Assembly: GCA_018062725.1 (NCBI GenBank)
Contig: JAGORP010000005.1
Span: forward strand, 1-43,064
Reading direction: 5' to 3'
DNA: 43,064 nucleotides
Source of the DNA: Flavobacterium sp.
GTDB lineage: Bacteria; Bacteroidota; Bacteroidia; Flavobacteriales; Flavobacteriaceae
The notes under the pieces were generated by a model. The model searched no databases and was not told the origin of the DNA. It was given only the letters and a program-made list of their open reading frames with translations. Position numbers and translations under genes: made by a program. Shown here piece by piece: positions 35,033-43,064 of this stretch (its first letter is position 1; each line of letters begins with the position of its first letter).

Positions 35033-36277
35033 ATGGCAGTTTTAGAAAAATTAAGTTCAGCAGAAGCCATTGCATTAGAAGACAAACATGGAGCACACAA
35101 TTATCATCCACTACCTGTAGTATTGAATAGAGGTGAAGGTGTTTATGTTTGGGATGTAGAAGGAAAAAAATATTACGATTTCTTGTCGGCGTATTCGGCA
35201 GTAAATCAAGGACATTGTCACCCTAAAATTGTAGGAGCAATGATCGAGCAAGCGCAAACCTTAACGCTTACTTCTCGTGCATTTTACAATGATAAATTAG
35301 GGGTTTATGAACAGTTTATAACCAATTATTTTGGTTTTGATAAAGTATTACCGATGAATACGGGTGCCGAAGCAGTGGAAACGGCTTTGAAGTTGTGCAG
35401 AAAATGGGCGTACGAGAAAAAAGGCATCAACGAAAATGAAGCTCAAATAATTGTTTGTGAAAATAACTTCCACGGAAGAACCACTACTATTATTTCTTTT
35501 TCAAATGATGAAAATGCCCGTAAAAACTTCGGTCCGTATACGGCAGGTTTTATCAAAATTGCGTACGATGATGTAGATGCTTTAGAAAAGGCCATTACTT
35601 CTTCTCCAAATATCGCAGGATTTTTAGTAGAGCCTATTCAAGGTGAAGCTGGAGTATATGTACCCTCTGAAGGTTATTTGGCCAAAGCCAAAGCATTGTG
35701 TGAAAAACATAACGTATTGTTTATTGCAGATGAAGTGCAAACAGGAATTGCACGTACTGGGAAATTATTAGCCGTACACCATGAAAATGTACAACCGGAT
35801 ATCTTGATTTTAGGGAAAGCGATTTCAGGTGGAGCGTATCCCGTTTCGGCAGTATTGGCAAACGACGCCATCATGAATGTGATTAAGCCGGGACAACATG
35901 GTTCTACTTTTGGAGGAAACCCAGTAGCGGCCGCAGTTGCTATTGCTGCATTAGAAGTGGTAACCGACGAGAAATTAGCCGAAAATGCAGAGCGTTTGGG
36001 TCAAATTTTCCGTGCAGAATTAGATAAATTCATTCAAACTTCTTCAGTTGCGACTTTAGTCCGTGGTAAAGGATTGTTAAATGCTGTAGTAATTAACGAT
36101 ACGGAAGAAAGCGATACGGCTTGGAATATTTGTATGCGTTTGGCAGAGAATGGCTTATTAGCCAAACCTACCCACGGAAACATTATTCGCTTTGCGCCAC
36201 CTTTAGTCATGAATGAAGAGCAATTGCATGATTGTATCGGCATTATTATTTCGACGTTAAAAGAGTTTGAAAAATAA
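35033..36277 (+). CDS. rocD: Ornithine--oxo-acid transaminase
   Basis: This 414-residue PLP-dependent class III aminotransferase converts ornithine and 2-oxoglutarate into glutamate semialdehyde and glutamate. Visible motifs are [17 protein letters not shown], the PLP-phosphate region [30 protein letters not shown], the ring-binding Asp in [15 protein letters not shown], and the Schiff-base lysine in [12 protein letters not shown]. The start at 35033 ([13 protein letters not shown]) gives the usual family length. Upstream in-frame starts at 34925 and 34973 would extend it into the DUF1003 gene or its promoter. It probably supports arginine and proline metabolism. Confidence 0.95.
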   Translation: MAVLEKLSSAEAIALEDKHGAHNYHPLPVVLNRGEGVYVWDVEGKKYYDFLSAYSAVNQGHCHPKIVGAMIEQAQTLTLTSRAFYNDKLGVYEQFITNYFGFDKVLPMNTGAEAVETALKLCRKWAYEKKGINENEAQIIVCENNFHGRTTTIISFSNDENARKNFGPYTAGFIKIAYDDVDALEKAITSSPNIAGFLVEPIQGEAGVYVPSEGYLAKAKALCEKHNVLFIADEVQTGIARTGKLLAVHHENVQPDILILGKAISGGAYPVSAVLANDAIMNVIKPGQHGSTFGGNPVAAAVAIAALEVVTDEKLAENAERLGQIFRAELDKFIQTSSVATLVRGKGLLNAVVINDTEESDTAWNICMRLAENGLLAKPTHGNIIRFAPPLVMNEEQLHDCIGIIISTLKEFEK

Positions 36278-36286
36278 GAAATTAAG

Positions 36287-36313
36287 AATCCGCTTGAAAG
36301 CGGATTTTTTTAT
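36287..36313. terminator. Bidirectional terminator after rocD
   Basis: aatccgct and agcggatt form an 8-bp stem with a TGAA loop, followed by a T run. It can also end the leftward DUF2752 transcript. Confidence 0.85.
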
Positions 36314-36585
36314 ATAAAATGCTTCCAAATGTAGGAGGCAATCATGATAGAAAGGTTTAGCAAAAATAGAAGGTTTAGTAAGAATTTGTAATTTTTGGAT
36401 TTGTCAAATAGATGAAGACCAAAAACAAAGACTAAAGGAAAAAGAGAGTAAATAGCCGGATACATATAAAACGCCTCTTCAAATTTTCCTTGTATCAATA
36501 AAATTAAAGCCCTCTGAATACCACAGCCTAGACAATCAATGCCTAAAAATTGTTTGCTTAAACAAGGGAGTAGGTAGTCTTCCAT
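36310..36585 (-). CDS. DUF2752 small membrane protein
   Basis: The 91-residue protein fits DUF2752: the hallmark CLGCGIQRALILL (usually CPGCGxxRA) lies near residues 18-30, followed by two membrane helices at about 43-61 and 67-88. The conserved cysteines may bind a metal or form a disulfide. Function unknown. Confidence 0.85.
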   Translation of the reverse strand: MEDYLLPCLSKQFLGIDCLGCGIQRALILLIQGKFEEAFYMYPAIYSLFPLVFVFGLHLFDKSKNYKFLLNLLFLLNLSIMIASYIWKHFI

Positions 36586-36651
36586 GAAATTTCTTGTTTT
36601 TCAATATTACAAAAAAGATAGAATATAAAAGTGCTGTGAACTAAAGTTTTT

Positions 36652-36659
36652 TACTTTTG
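36652..36659 (+). promoter_or_regulatory. Candidate -7 element TACTTTTG near the Smr gene start
   Basis: TACTTTTG ends 5 nt before the ATG at 36665. If used, the mRNA would be leaderless or translation would begin at a later ATG (36677). No clear -33. Confidence 0.35.
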
Positions 36660-36664
36660 CTAAA

Positions 36665-37231
36665 ATGTTCAAAAGTATGTTTGCTAAAGGAGATAAAGTA
36701 TCGGTTCTTGATGACAATTTAGACGGAAGGGTGTTGAAAGTAAATCAACAACAAATTACCATTGAAACCAATGACGGCTTTGAGTTGACTTTTCATGAAA
36801 AAGAGCTAATTTTAATCGAAGCATCGGGCGATTTGATGCATAATTTTTCTAATACTAATTTTTCTTCAGTAAAGAAAGAGAAAGAAATTCCAAAAGCCAG
36901 AAGTTTCGTCAAAGAAAAAAAATCGAAAAAAGACGAATTTGTATTAGAAATCGATTTGCACATTGAAAAGTTGGTGCCCAACAAACGCGGCATGTCTAAT
37001 TACGATATTTTAACCTTACAAACCGAAACGGTCAAACGCCAAATTGATTTTGCGCTACGCAACCGAATTCCGAGAATTGTCTTTATTCACGGTGTAGGAG
37101 AAGGCGTTCTTAAAGCCGAACTCGATTTTCTTTTAGGCCGTTATGATAACCTTACGTTTCAAGATGCCAATTATCAAAAATACGGTGTTGGCGCTACGGA
37201 AGTGTATTTTATTCAGAAGAAATTGGTATAA
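36665..37231 (+). CDS. Smr-domain protein (MutS2-like C-terminal domain, DUF2027 type)
   Basis: The 188-residue protein has an N-terminal SH3-like segment (KGDKVSVLDDNLDGRVLKV, about 8-27), a lysine-rich linker (about 75-95), and a C-terminal Smr domain: LEIDLHIEKL at about 97-106, then RIVFIHGVGEGVLKAEL with the HGxGxGxLK motif and the tail YGVGATEVYF. Smr domains are DNA- or RNA-binding endonuclease or nicking domains. Its specific role is unknown. The stop codon is directly adjacent to the convergent lipoprotein stop. Confidence 0.9.
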   Translation: MFKSMFAKGDKVSVLDDNLDGRVLKVNQQQITIETNDGFELTFHEKELILIEASGDLMHNFSNTNFSSVKKEKEIPKARSFVKEKKSKKDEFVLEIDLHIEKLVPNKRGMSNYDILTLQTETVKRQIDFALRNRIPRIVFIHGVGEGVLKAELDFLLGRYDNLTFQDANYQKYGVGATEVYFIQKKLV

Positions 37232-38155
37232 TTAATTCGTAATCCATTCCCCGAAAGTGTAATCAGCATTTGGCGCAGGACTGTAGGTTTTTACCCCTTT
37301 TTTGAAAGTGGTATTGTACAGTTTTATCACGTGTTTATAAGTCGTTGGAGAATCTACGGTTGTTTCTACTTTAATAATGCCGCTAGTGCTTGTTACACCA
37401 TCTTCCGCGATCCATTCTTCTGTTAACGTTGGACTTGTAGGTGGAATGGCCGAACAAAAGAAATTGGTATTTAAACTTCCGTTGTAAACACGATAAGTGA
37501 CTTTATTTGTAGTGCTAATTAAGGCTGTTTTGGTACCAATTGTATGATCAAATAAAGCAGGGTCGACATCCAGTAAAAGCGCGTTGGTGTTGTTAAATTT
37601 AAAAATTAGATTGTTTCCAGGGCAAGTCTGTGTTATTGCTGTATCGTAATCAAATGCTAAATCAATTACTTCGGTTCTGTAGTTTCCAAATTCATAATTT
37701 GCATATACCACCTGTTTTGTCGGTGCTGTAAAAGTGATGTTTTTGAATGTGATTTTATGATTGTAAGCAATAACTTCAGTTGGGTTGGTTGTGTCAAATA
37801 TTTTAGTCGAAATGACTTCAATACTTCCACCCGTTACAAACCATTCTTCCACAACTGGAAGTGTTGGAGTGCCACAAATGTTCTCGGAAGTGGTTGTAGT
37901 ACCATATTTTTTATAAAGAATCGAAGTAGTCCCAGAAACAGGAATGGTTTGCGTGCCTTCTGCGTTAGGAAATGTTGTTTCAGGAGTATTTAAAACAAGC
38001 GCTTCATTATCACTTATTTTGTATAAAACCGAGGAAGAAGCACATTTTTGTACCGTTGCATTCGCAAAGTTGAATGTTTCTTCAATGATATCGCCATCAT
38101 CGCAACCGGTTAGAACTAAAAAACTTACTAAAAGTGAAAGGAAGTACTTCATCAT
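37232..38155 (-). CDS. Lipoprotein with internal domain duplication
   Basis: The 307-residue protein has a lipoprotein signal (MMKYFLSLLVSFLVLTGC, lipidation at C18). Two consecutive units of about 130 residues look homologous. Unit 1 (from QKCASSSVLYKISDNEALVLN) and unit 2 (from TQTCPGNNLIFKFNNTNALLLD) share a leading cysteine, the N-x-ALxLD/N strand, a T-Y/ILYKKY or VTYRVY strand before a second cysteine (ENICGT, NFFCSA), a P-x-x-EEWF/I strand and a final YxFG element. The product is probably a surface or periplasmic beta-sandwich protein. Family and function are unknown. Confidence 0.75.
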   Translation of the reverse strand: MMKYFLSLLVSFLVLTGCDDGDIIEETFNFANATVQKCASSSVLYKISDNEALVLNTPETTFPNAEGTQTIPVSGTTSILYKKYGTTTTSENICGTPTLPVVEEWFVTGGSIEVISTKIFDTTNPTEVIAYNHKITFKNITFTAPTKQVVYANYEFGNYRTEVIDLAFDYDTAITQTCPGNNLIFKFNNTNALLLDVDPALFDHTIGTKTALISTTNKVTYRVYNGSLNTNFFCSAIPPTSPTLTEEWIAEDGVTSTSGIIKVETTVDSPTTYKHVIKLYNTTFKKGVKTYSPAPNADYTFGEWITN

Positions 38156-38168
38156 TATTAATTTTAAG

Positions 38169-38176
38169 CAAAAATA
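38169..38176 (-). promoter_or_regulatory. Candidate -7 element TATTTTTG for the duplicated-domain lipoprotein gene
   Basis: Minus-strand TATTTTTG followed by CTTAAA lies 13 nt before the start codon, in the short divergent gap with the transporter promoter. Confidence 0.4.
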
Positions 38177-38206
38177 CTATTTTTAAATTTTAATACAACT
38201 AATTAT

Positions 38207-38214
38207 TATATTTG
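38207..38214 (+). promoter_or_regulatory. Candidate -7 element TATATTTG for the sugar transporter gene
   Basis: TATATTTG matches the -7 consensus 20 nt before the ATG at 38235. The -33 region holds T-rich sequence but no perfect TTG at standard spacing. Confidence 0.45.
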
Positions 38215-38234
38215 AACCAACTAACTAAAAAAAC

Positions 38235-39524
38235 ATGAATCAAAATCAAACCACAAAGCCTTTAATCATTATTGTAGCTTTGTTTTTTATCTTCGGATTT
38301 GTCACTTGGGCCAACGGAACGTTAATACCATTTTTTAAATTATCTTTTGGTTTATCAAACACACAAGCTTTTTTTGTAACGTTCGCTTCTTATATAGCGT
38401 ATTTCTTTTTGGCCTTGCCTTCGTCTTGGATCTTAAAACAGTTGGGTTTTAAAAACGGTATTATTGTTGGATTATTCATCCTAGGATTGGGTTCATTAGT
38501 CTTTATTCCTGCGGCGCAGTCCAAATCATTTCCGTTCTTTTTAGCGGGTATTTTTATTCAAGGAGCCGCTTTGGCTTTGTTGCAAACCGCTGCTAATCCG
38601 TATTTAAGTATTATCGGACCGATAGAAAGTGCTGCCAAACGAATTAGTATAGCCGGAATTTTCAACAAGTTTGCCGGAATGATTGTGCCTGTAATTATGG
38701 GTTCTTTATTCTTAAAAAATGCGGCAGAAATCGAACAAAAAATCGCCACTGCCACCGGAATCGAAAAAGAAACGATTTTAAACGATGTCTTGTCGAGAGT
38801 TAATACACCTTACATTGTGTTGGCTATAATATTCTCGGTTTTTGCCATAATTATTAAATATACTCACTTGCCCGAAGTGGAAGTAGAAGAAGATGTTGTC
38901 GATGAAAATAGTGGCGAAACCATTAAGCATACTTCTATTTTTCAGTTTCCACATTTGTTTTTAGGAGCCTTTTGTATTTTCGTGTATGTGGCTGCCGAAG
39001 TAATGGCTGGAGATATTATTAGTGTGTATGGGAAGGCCTTAGGAATTGCGCCAGATACCGCTAAATATTTAACATCAGTAACGTTGTTTAGTATGTTAAT
39101 CGGTTATGTGATTGGAATTTTTACCATTCCGAAATACATGTCGCAACAAAAAGCCTTACGCATTTGTGCCATTTTAGGAATTGTATTTTGCACTTTAGCC
39201 TTTTTAACAGTGAGCTCACAATATTCGGTTTTGTTTATTGCGTTATTAGGATTGTCTAATTCGTTAATGTGGCCGGCCATTTTTCCACTTGGTATCAATC
39301 ATTTGGGGAAATTTACTAAAACAGGTTCAGCCTTTATGATTATGGGTATTGCGGGTGGAGCTATTTGGCCTTTACTTTATGGGTATTTGAGTGATTTACC
39401 GGAGCAGGGCGGGTTAGGTATTCCTTTCCATACGGCATTTTATATGGCTATCTTGCCGTGTTATTTATTCATTTTATATTTTGCGATTAAAGGACATAAA
39501 GTAGGAATTCAACATAAGTTTTAA
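38235..39524 (+). CDS. FucP/GGP-type sugar MFS transporter
   Basis: This 429-residue protein with about 12 membrane helices belongs to the major facilitator superfamily, in the fucose/glucose-galactose (FucP/GluP) branch. Diagnostic stretches are FGFVTWANGTLIPFFKL in helix 1, FASYIAYFFLALPSSWIL in helix 2, GAALALLQTAANPYLSIIG in helix 4, and NSLMWPAIFPLGINHLG near the C-terminal half. It imports a hexose or a related sugar by proton symport across the inner membrane. The exact substrate cannot be assigned. It has its own promoter element and terminator. Confidence 0.9.
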   Translation: MNQNQTTKPLIIIVALFFIFGFVTWANGTLIPFFKLSFGLSNTQAFFVTFASYIAYFFLALPSSWILKQLGFKNGIIVGLFILGLGSLVFIPAAQSKSFPFFLAGIFIQGAALALLQTAANPYLSIIGPIESAAKRISIAGIFNKFAGMIVPVIMGSLFLKNAAEIEQKIATATGIEKETILNDVLSRVNTPYIVLAIIFSVFAIIIKYTHLPEVEVEEDVVDENSGETIKHTSIFQFPHLFLGAFCIFVYVAAEVMAGDIISVYGKALGIAPDTAKYLTSVTLFSMLIGYVIGIFTIPKYMSQQKALRICAILGIVFCTLAFLTVSSQYSVLFIALLGLSNSLMWPAIFPLGINHLGKFTKTGSAFMIMGIAGGAIWPLLYGYLSDLPEQGGLGIPFHTAFYMAILPCYLFILYFAIKGHKVGIQHKF

Positions 39525-39555
39525 GGGATTACGTTTCTTAAATTAGCGTTAATTT

Positions 39556-39603
39556 AAATAATCGGAGTAAAGGAAATCAGTACTTTTACTCCGATTATTT
39601 TTT
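39556..39603 (+). terminator. Long hairpin terminator abutting the next start codon
   Basis: aaataatcggagtaaa pairs with tttactccgattattt, followed by a T run. It ends the transporter transcript. The ATG of the next gene (39606) begins immediately after the T run. Confidence 0.8.
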
Positions 39604-39605
39604 AT

Positions 39606-40856
39606 ATGAGAAATTATTTTGCCATTCTACTTCTTAGTTTTTTTAGCGTGTCATACGGACAATCGTTAAAAGAGAAATACAATCTAAGTACCAAAGCCTA
39701 TCAAGACAAAGATTTTGCTGCTTTTTTAAAACTGACAAAAGAATTGGACAGTCTTCGTCCTTCGCATCCTACCTATACCTATAATCTGGCATGTGCCTAC
39801 GCCTTAAATGGAAAAACAGAAGCATCGATTGCGACACTAAAAAAGTGTTTGTTAATGAATAATTTGGTGGCTTTTGAAAAGGAAACCGATTTGGAAAGCA
39901 TTAAAACGTCCAGCCAATATGCCTCATTACTTAGTTTGCAATCGGAATTAAACAATCCGGTGATCTCTTCTGTGAAAACAGTCATTTTATCTGAAAGAGA
40001 TTTGCATCCGGAAGGTTTGTTATATTTGAAAAAATCAAAACAATGGTTAGCCACGAGTATTCGAAACCGAAAAATAGTAAGTTTTGATATGAAATCAGGT
40101 ACATGTACCGATTGGTTTACAGACGAAAATCTCTACGCTGTTTTAGCGATGAAAGCGGATGCTGATGAAAAAATACTTTGGGTAACTTCTTCGACTATGC
40201 CCGAAATGAAAGGCTATACTTCGAGTTGGGAAGGAAAATCAGAAGTGTTGAAAATTGATATCAAAACTAAAAAAATCATCCAGCGATTTGCATTGGAAGG
40301 CAATCATGTGTTGGGCGATTTAGTGGTCAATAAAAACGGGAATGTGTTTATTTCCGATAGTGGAGAAGCTACAATTTTTACCATTTCTAAGGATAAATTG
40401 GAAGTATGGTTGGATTTGAAAAAGGAGGCTTTTAACTTACAAGGGCTGACTTTTAACGACAAACAATCCGAATTATTTATTGCCGATTATCTGAAAGGTA
40501 TTTTAAGAATTAATATTGCTAATCCTTCCGAAAGAAATTGGTTGGAATTTCCTGTCAATGCCACCAAAAAAGGGATTGATGGTTTGCTTTGGTATAATAA
40601 AACATTGTTGGCTATTCACAATGGGGCAAAACCAATTCGAGTAGTGCAATATTTTTTAAACGATGGCAACGAGATCTTAAGTGCTAAAGTTTTGGATAAT
40701 AACCGTCCCGAATTTAACGAACCAGCATTAGGCACAGTAGTAGGGAACAAATTTTACTTTTTTGCAAACGCACCTTGGAAAGCGTATGATAAAGACGGTG
40801 TTTTAGACGAATCTATTATCGATTTTCCTACTTTATTTTCTTATCAATTACCATAA
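39606..40856 (+). CDS. Exported TPR plus SMP-30/NHL-like beta-propeller protein
   Basis: The 416-residue protein has a signal peptide (MRNYFAILLLSFFSVSYG, cleavage before QS). Residues about 22-100 resemble TPR-like helical repeats (LSTKAYQDKDFAAFLKL ... YNLACAYALNGKTEASIATL). From about 125 on, beta-propeller-like repeats of the SMP-30/strictosidine-synthase/NHL type are suggested by HPEGLLYLKKSKQWLATSIR, GDLVVNKNGNVFISDSGEA and LQGLTFNDKQSELFIADYL. No catalytic residues could be assigned. It lies 2 nt before the RarD-like gene on the same strand, so the two are probably co-transcribed. Function unknown. Confidence 0.75.
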   Translation: MRNYFAILLLSFFSVSYGQSLKEKYNLSTKAYQDKDFAAFLKLTKELDSLRPSHPTYTYNLACAYALNGKTEASIATLKKCLLMNNLVAFEKETDLESIKTSSQYASLLSLQSELNNPVISSVKTVILSERDLHPEGLLYLKKSKQWLATSIRNRKIVSFDMKSGTCTDWFTDENLYAVLAMKADADEKILWVTSSTMPEMKGYTSSWEGKSEVLKIDIKTKKIIQRFALEGNHVLGDLVVNKNGNVFISDSGEATIFTISKDKLEVWLDLKKEAFNLQGLTFNDKQSELFIADYLKGILRINIANPSERNWLEFPVNATKKGIDGLLWYNKTLLAIHNGAKPIRVVQYFLNDGNEILSAKVLDNNRPEFNEPALGTVVGNKFYFFANAPWKAYDKDGVLDESIIDFPTLFSYQLP

Positions 40857-40857
40857 A

Positions 40858-41742
40858 ATGCAACTTAATAATTACTTTTTCTCAGCGTTATTGTCTTTTT
40901 TTATTTGGGGATTTTTTAGCTTGGCTTTAAAACCATTACATGATTATCCTTCTTTGGATATTCTTTTTTATCGCGTGTTTTATGCGACAACATTATTATT
41001 GGTTATCAATTTGTTGTTCCGAAAAGGAAAGCTAAAAAAAGATCTAGCTGTTTTTAATTCCTTCGAAAAAGCTGAAAAAAAGAAAACGTTGTTGTTGACT
41101 GTTTTTGGTGGATTTTTACTCACCTTCAATTGGTTTTTATTCATGTATTGTGTGAATCATGTGAGTTTGCAATCGGCTTCCTTTGCCTATTTGATTTGCC
41201 CGATTATCACCACTATTTTGGCTTTTTTAATTTTAAAAGAGCAACTTAGTAAGTGGCAATGGTTTTCGGTTTTTTTATGTGTAATTAGTTGTGGTATTTT
41301 ATCCTATGGTCACGTTACAGAATTGATATACAGTCTTATCATTGCCACTACTTTTGCTTTGTATTTAATCAGTCAGCGTAAGAATAATCAGTTTGATCGA
41401 TTTGTGGTGTTAACCGTTCAAATGGTCATTGCTTCGGTAGTATTATTGCCATTTTATCCTTTTTATAAAGACGTTACCCCAACCGCTTCATTATTTTGGA
41501 TTCTGATGACGTTAATTGTGCTGCTTTTCACCATTATTCCGTTATTTTTGAATTTGTACGCGCTAAAAGGGATGAATTCTTCTGCCGTAGGAATTTTGAT
41601 GTATACCAATCCGTTAATCAATTTTTTACTAGCCATTTTTTACTTTAAAGAAAATATCAACCTGTCACAAATCATGGCGTATTCACTTATATTAGTGTCC
41701 ATTGTTATTTTTAATGAAAAGGTTTTGTTTGAGAAATTTTGA
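40858..41742 (+). CDS. EamA-family transporter, RarD-like
   Basis: The 294-residue protein has about ten membrane helices and resembles the RarD branch of the drug/metabolite transporter superfamily: FFIWGFFSLALKPLHDYP in helix 1, LFYRVFYATTLLLV, NWFLFMYCVNHVSLQSASFAY and the C-terminal SSAVGILMYTNPLINFLLAIFYFKE, which is the typical RarD end. It may export metabolites or drugs, with unknown substrate. It is coupled to the preceding gene (2-nt gap). Confidence 0.85.
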   Translation: MQLNNYFFSALLSFFIWGFFSLALKPLHDYPSLDILFYRVFYATTLLLVINLLFRKGKLKKDLAVFNSFEKAEKKKTLLLTVFGGFLLTFNWFLFMYCVNHVSLQSASFAYLICPIITTILAFLILKEQLSKWQWFSVFLCVISCGILSYGHVTELIYSLIIATTFALYLISQRKNNQFDRFVVLTVQMVIASVVLLPFYPFYKDVTPTASLFWILMTLIVLLFTIIPLFLNLYALKGMNSSAVGILMYTNPLINFLLAIFYFKENINLSQIMAYSLILVSIVIFNEKVLFEKF

Positions 41743-41767
41743 TCTTCATAAGTCAAAAGGTGTGTTT

Positions 41768-41847
41768 TTGTCATTTTGTCATATATATTACTTTAAAAAC
41801 TGACAATTTATTCTATTTTATTCCTTGGCACAATCCTTGTCATTTTG
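41768..41847 (+). promoter_or_regulatory. dnaK control region: sigma-54-like promoter and TTGTCA repeats
   Basis: TTGGCACAATCCTTGT (41825-41840) fits the sigma-54 consensus TGGCAC-N5-TTGC except for the last base. The exact 11-mer TTGTCATTTTG occurs at 41768-41778 and again at 41837-41847, TTGTCA also at 41776-41781, and its inverse TGACAA at 41801-41806. The spacing predicts a start near 41851, about 45 nt before dnaK. No TAnnTTTG element is evident. Repeated operators plus an alternative promoter suggest stress control. This is inference from motifs. Confidence 0.5.
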
Positions 41848-41895
41848 GATTTCGAGTGATTAAAACGAATTACACAATAATTAAATATAGTAAAA

Positions 41896-43064
41896 ATGGG
41901 TAAAATAATCGGAATTGACTTAGGAACAACGAACTCTTGTGTTTCTGTAATGGAAGGAAATGAGGCAGTAGTTATTCCTAATGCTGAAGGAAAAAGAACA
42001 ACACCATCGATCATTGCATTTGTGGAAGGTGGCGAAATTAAAGTGGGTGATCCTGCAAAAAGACAAGCAGTAACAAACCCAACGAAAACAGTTGCTTCTA
42101 TCAAACGTTTTATGGGACATACTTTTTCTGAAACTACTGATGAAGCAAAAAGAGTTCCCTATACTGTAGTAAAAGGAGACAACAATACACCACGTGTGGA
42201 TATTGATGGTCGTTTATATACAGCGCAAGAATTGTCAGCTATGACACTTCAAAAAATGAAAAAAACGGCTGAAGACTATTTAGGTCAAACCGTTACAGAA
42301 GCAGTTATTACTGTTCCGGCGTACTTTAATGATGCACAACGTCAAGCTACGAAAGAAGCGGGTGAAATTGCAGGTCTTAAAGTAATGCGTATCATCAACG
42401 AACCTACTGCTGCAGCATTAGCGTACGGATTGGATAAAAAAGGACATGATCAAAAAATTGCAGTATACGATTTAGGGGGAGGTACTTTCGATATTTCTAT
42501 CCTTGAATTAGGAGACGGCGTTTTTGAAGTATTGTCGACTAACGGAGATACACACTTAGGTGGAGATGATTTTGACCAAACGATCATTGACTGGTTGGCA
42601 GATGAATTCAAAGCGGAAGAAGGAATCGACTTACGTCAAGATCCAATGTCATTACAAAGAATTAAAGAAGCAGCTGAAAAAGCTAAAATTGAGTTGTCAT
42701 CTTCTGCGGAAACAGAAATCAACTTGCCTTACGTTACAGCTACCGCTTCAGGACCGAAACACTTAGTTAAAAAATTATCAAGAGCTAAATTCGAGCAATT
42801 ATCTGATGCCTTAGTAAAACGTTCTATGGAACCAGTTGCTAAAGCATTAAAAGATGCAGGTTTAAAAACATCTGATATTGACGAAGTAATTTTAGTTGGA
42901 GGTTCTACAAGAATGCCAAGAATTGCTGACGAAGTAGAAAAATTCTTCGGTAAAAAAGCGTCTAAAGGAGTTAATCCGGATGAGGTTGTGGCTATTGGAG
43001 CTGCTATTCAAGGGGGTGTACTTTCTGGAGATGTAAAAGATGTATTGTTATTAGACGTTACGCC
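41896..43064 (+). CDS. dnaK: Molecular chaperone DnaK (Hsp70), 5' part
   Basis: The first 389 codons are present and the gene runs off the window end. The nucleotide-binding domain shows [18 protein letters not shown] at the start, [18 protein letters not shown], the adenosine-binding [30 protein letters not shown] and [12 protein letters not shown]. The last visible codons (DVLLLDVT) are the interdomain linker. It refolds proteins with DnaJ and GrpE in the cytoplasm. An apparent stress-type promoter lies upstream. Confidence 0.98.
   Translation, partial: MGKIIGIDLGTTNSCVSVMEGNEAVVIPNAEGKRTTPSIIAFVEGGEIKVGDPAKRQAVTNPTKTVASIKRFMGHTFSETTDEAKRVPYTVVKGDNNTPRVDIDGRLYTAQELSAMTLQKMKKTAEDYLGQTVTEAVITVPAYFNDAQRQATKEAGEIAGLKVMRIINEPTAAALAYGLDKKGHDQKIAVYDLGGGTFDISILELGDGVFEVLSTNGDTHLGGDDFDQTIIDWLADEFKAEEGIDLRQDPMSLQRIKEAAEKAKIELSSSAETEINLPYVTATASGPKHLVKKLSRAKFEQLSDALVKRSMEPVAKALKDAGLKTSDIDEVILVGGSTRMPRIADEVEKFFGKKASKGVNPDEVVAIGAAIQGGVLSGDVKDVLLLDVT

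Noticed and set aside
41808..42104. Antisense open frames over the dnaK start
   Set aside because: They are shadows of dnaK codons with no recognisable protein features.
1..43064. CRISPR arrays, tRNA and rRNA genes, prophage or IS elements
   Set aside because: No regularly spaced direct repeats, tRNA cloverleaf, rRNA segments, transposase or phage structural genes were recognised.

Overview
The window looks like a chromosomal segment from Flavobacterium or a close relative (Bacteroidota). The evidence is low GC, AT-rich gene starts without Shine-Dalgarno sequences, Bacteroidota-type promoter elements (TTG ... TAnnTTTG), a type IX secretion (T9SS) cargo protein, and flavobacterial families such as DUF6048, DUF6452 and DUF6095. 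No rRNA, tRNA, CRISPR array, transposase or integrase was seen.

Layout. 1-4.7 kb: a LuxC-like acyl-CoA reductase diverging from a ferredoxin, then an exported protein of unknown function, the GTPase YchF and an FMN reductase. 4.8-7.2 kb: a TonB-dependent receptor. 7.4-15.8 kb: the topoisomerase IV genes parE and parC, separated by about 3.9 kb holding three tightly coupled, AT-rich genes. 15.9-22.8 kb: leftward genes for TerC, a small lipoprotein, a hybrid sensor kinase, a DinB-like protein, DUF6095, MurQ, a ZIP metal transporter and a methyltransferase. 23-24.4 kb: a THUMP RNA methyltransferase and a small membrane protein. 24.4-30 kb: the leftward rlmD-DUF6452-DUF6048 group and a large T9SS-secreted amidase. 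30-38 kb: DUF1697, a MauG-like peroxidase with a PhoX-like lipoprotein, DUF1003, ornithine aminotransferase, DUF2752, an Smr protein and a lipoprotein with a duplicated domain. 38-43 kb: a FucP-like sugar transporter, an exported beta-propeller-like protein, a RarD-like transporter and the 5' part of dnaK.

The main point of interest is the three-gene cassette between parE and parC (9237-13088). It encodes a DUF3696-type AAA/ABC ATPase, a protein in which I read a TOPRIM-like nuclease signature (E102, D172-x-D174, E213/E215-N-Y), and a DUF262 protein with no recognisable HNH nuclease domain. The ATPase plus TOPRIM pair recalls the anti-phage systems PARIS (AriA/AriB) and OLD/Gabija. DUF262 occurs in GmrSD-type modification-dependent restriction. 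I do not recall a described system made of exactly these three parts, nor one sitting inside the topoisomerase IV operon. The genes overlap each other by 17 and 4 nt, have no visible terminator, and are much more AT-rich than parE and parC. They look like a horizontally acquired defence module that shares the transcript of an essential operon.

Other points worth attention are a sigma-54-like promoter with repeated TTGTCA motifs upstream of dnaK, a degenerate interspersed repeat between murQ and the zip gene, and an amidase carrying an apparently inactive lysozyme-like N-terminal domain.
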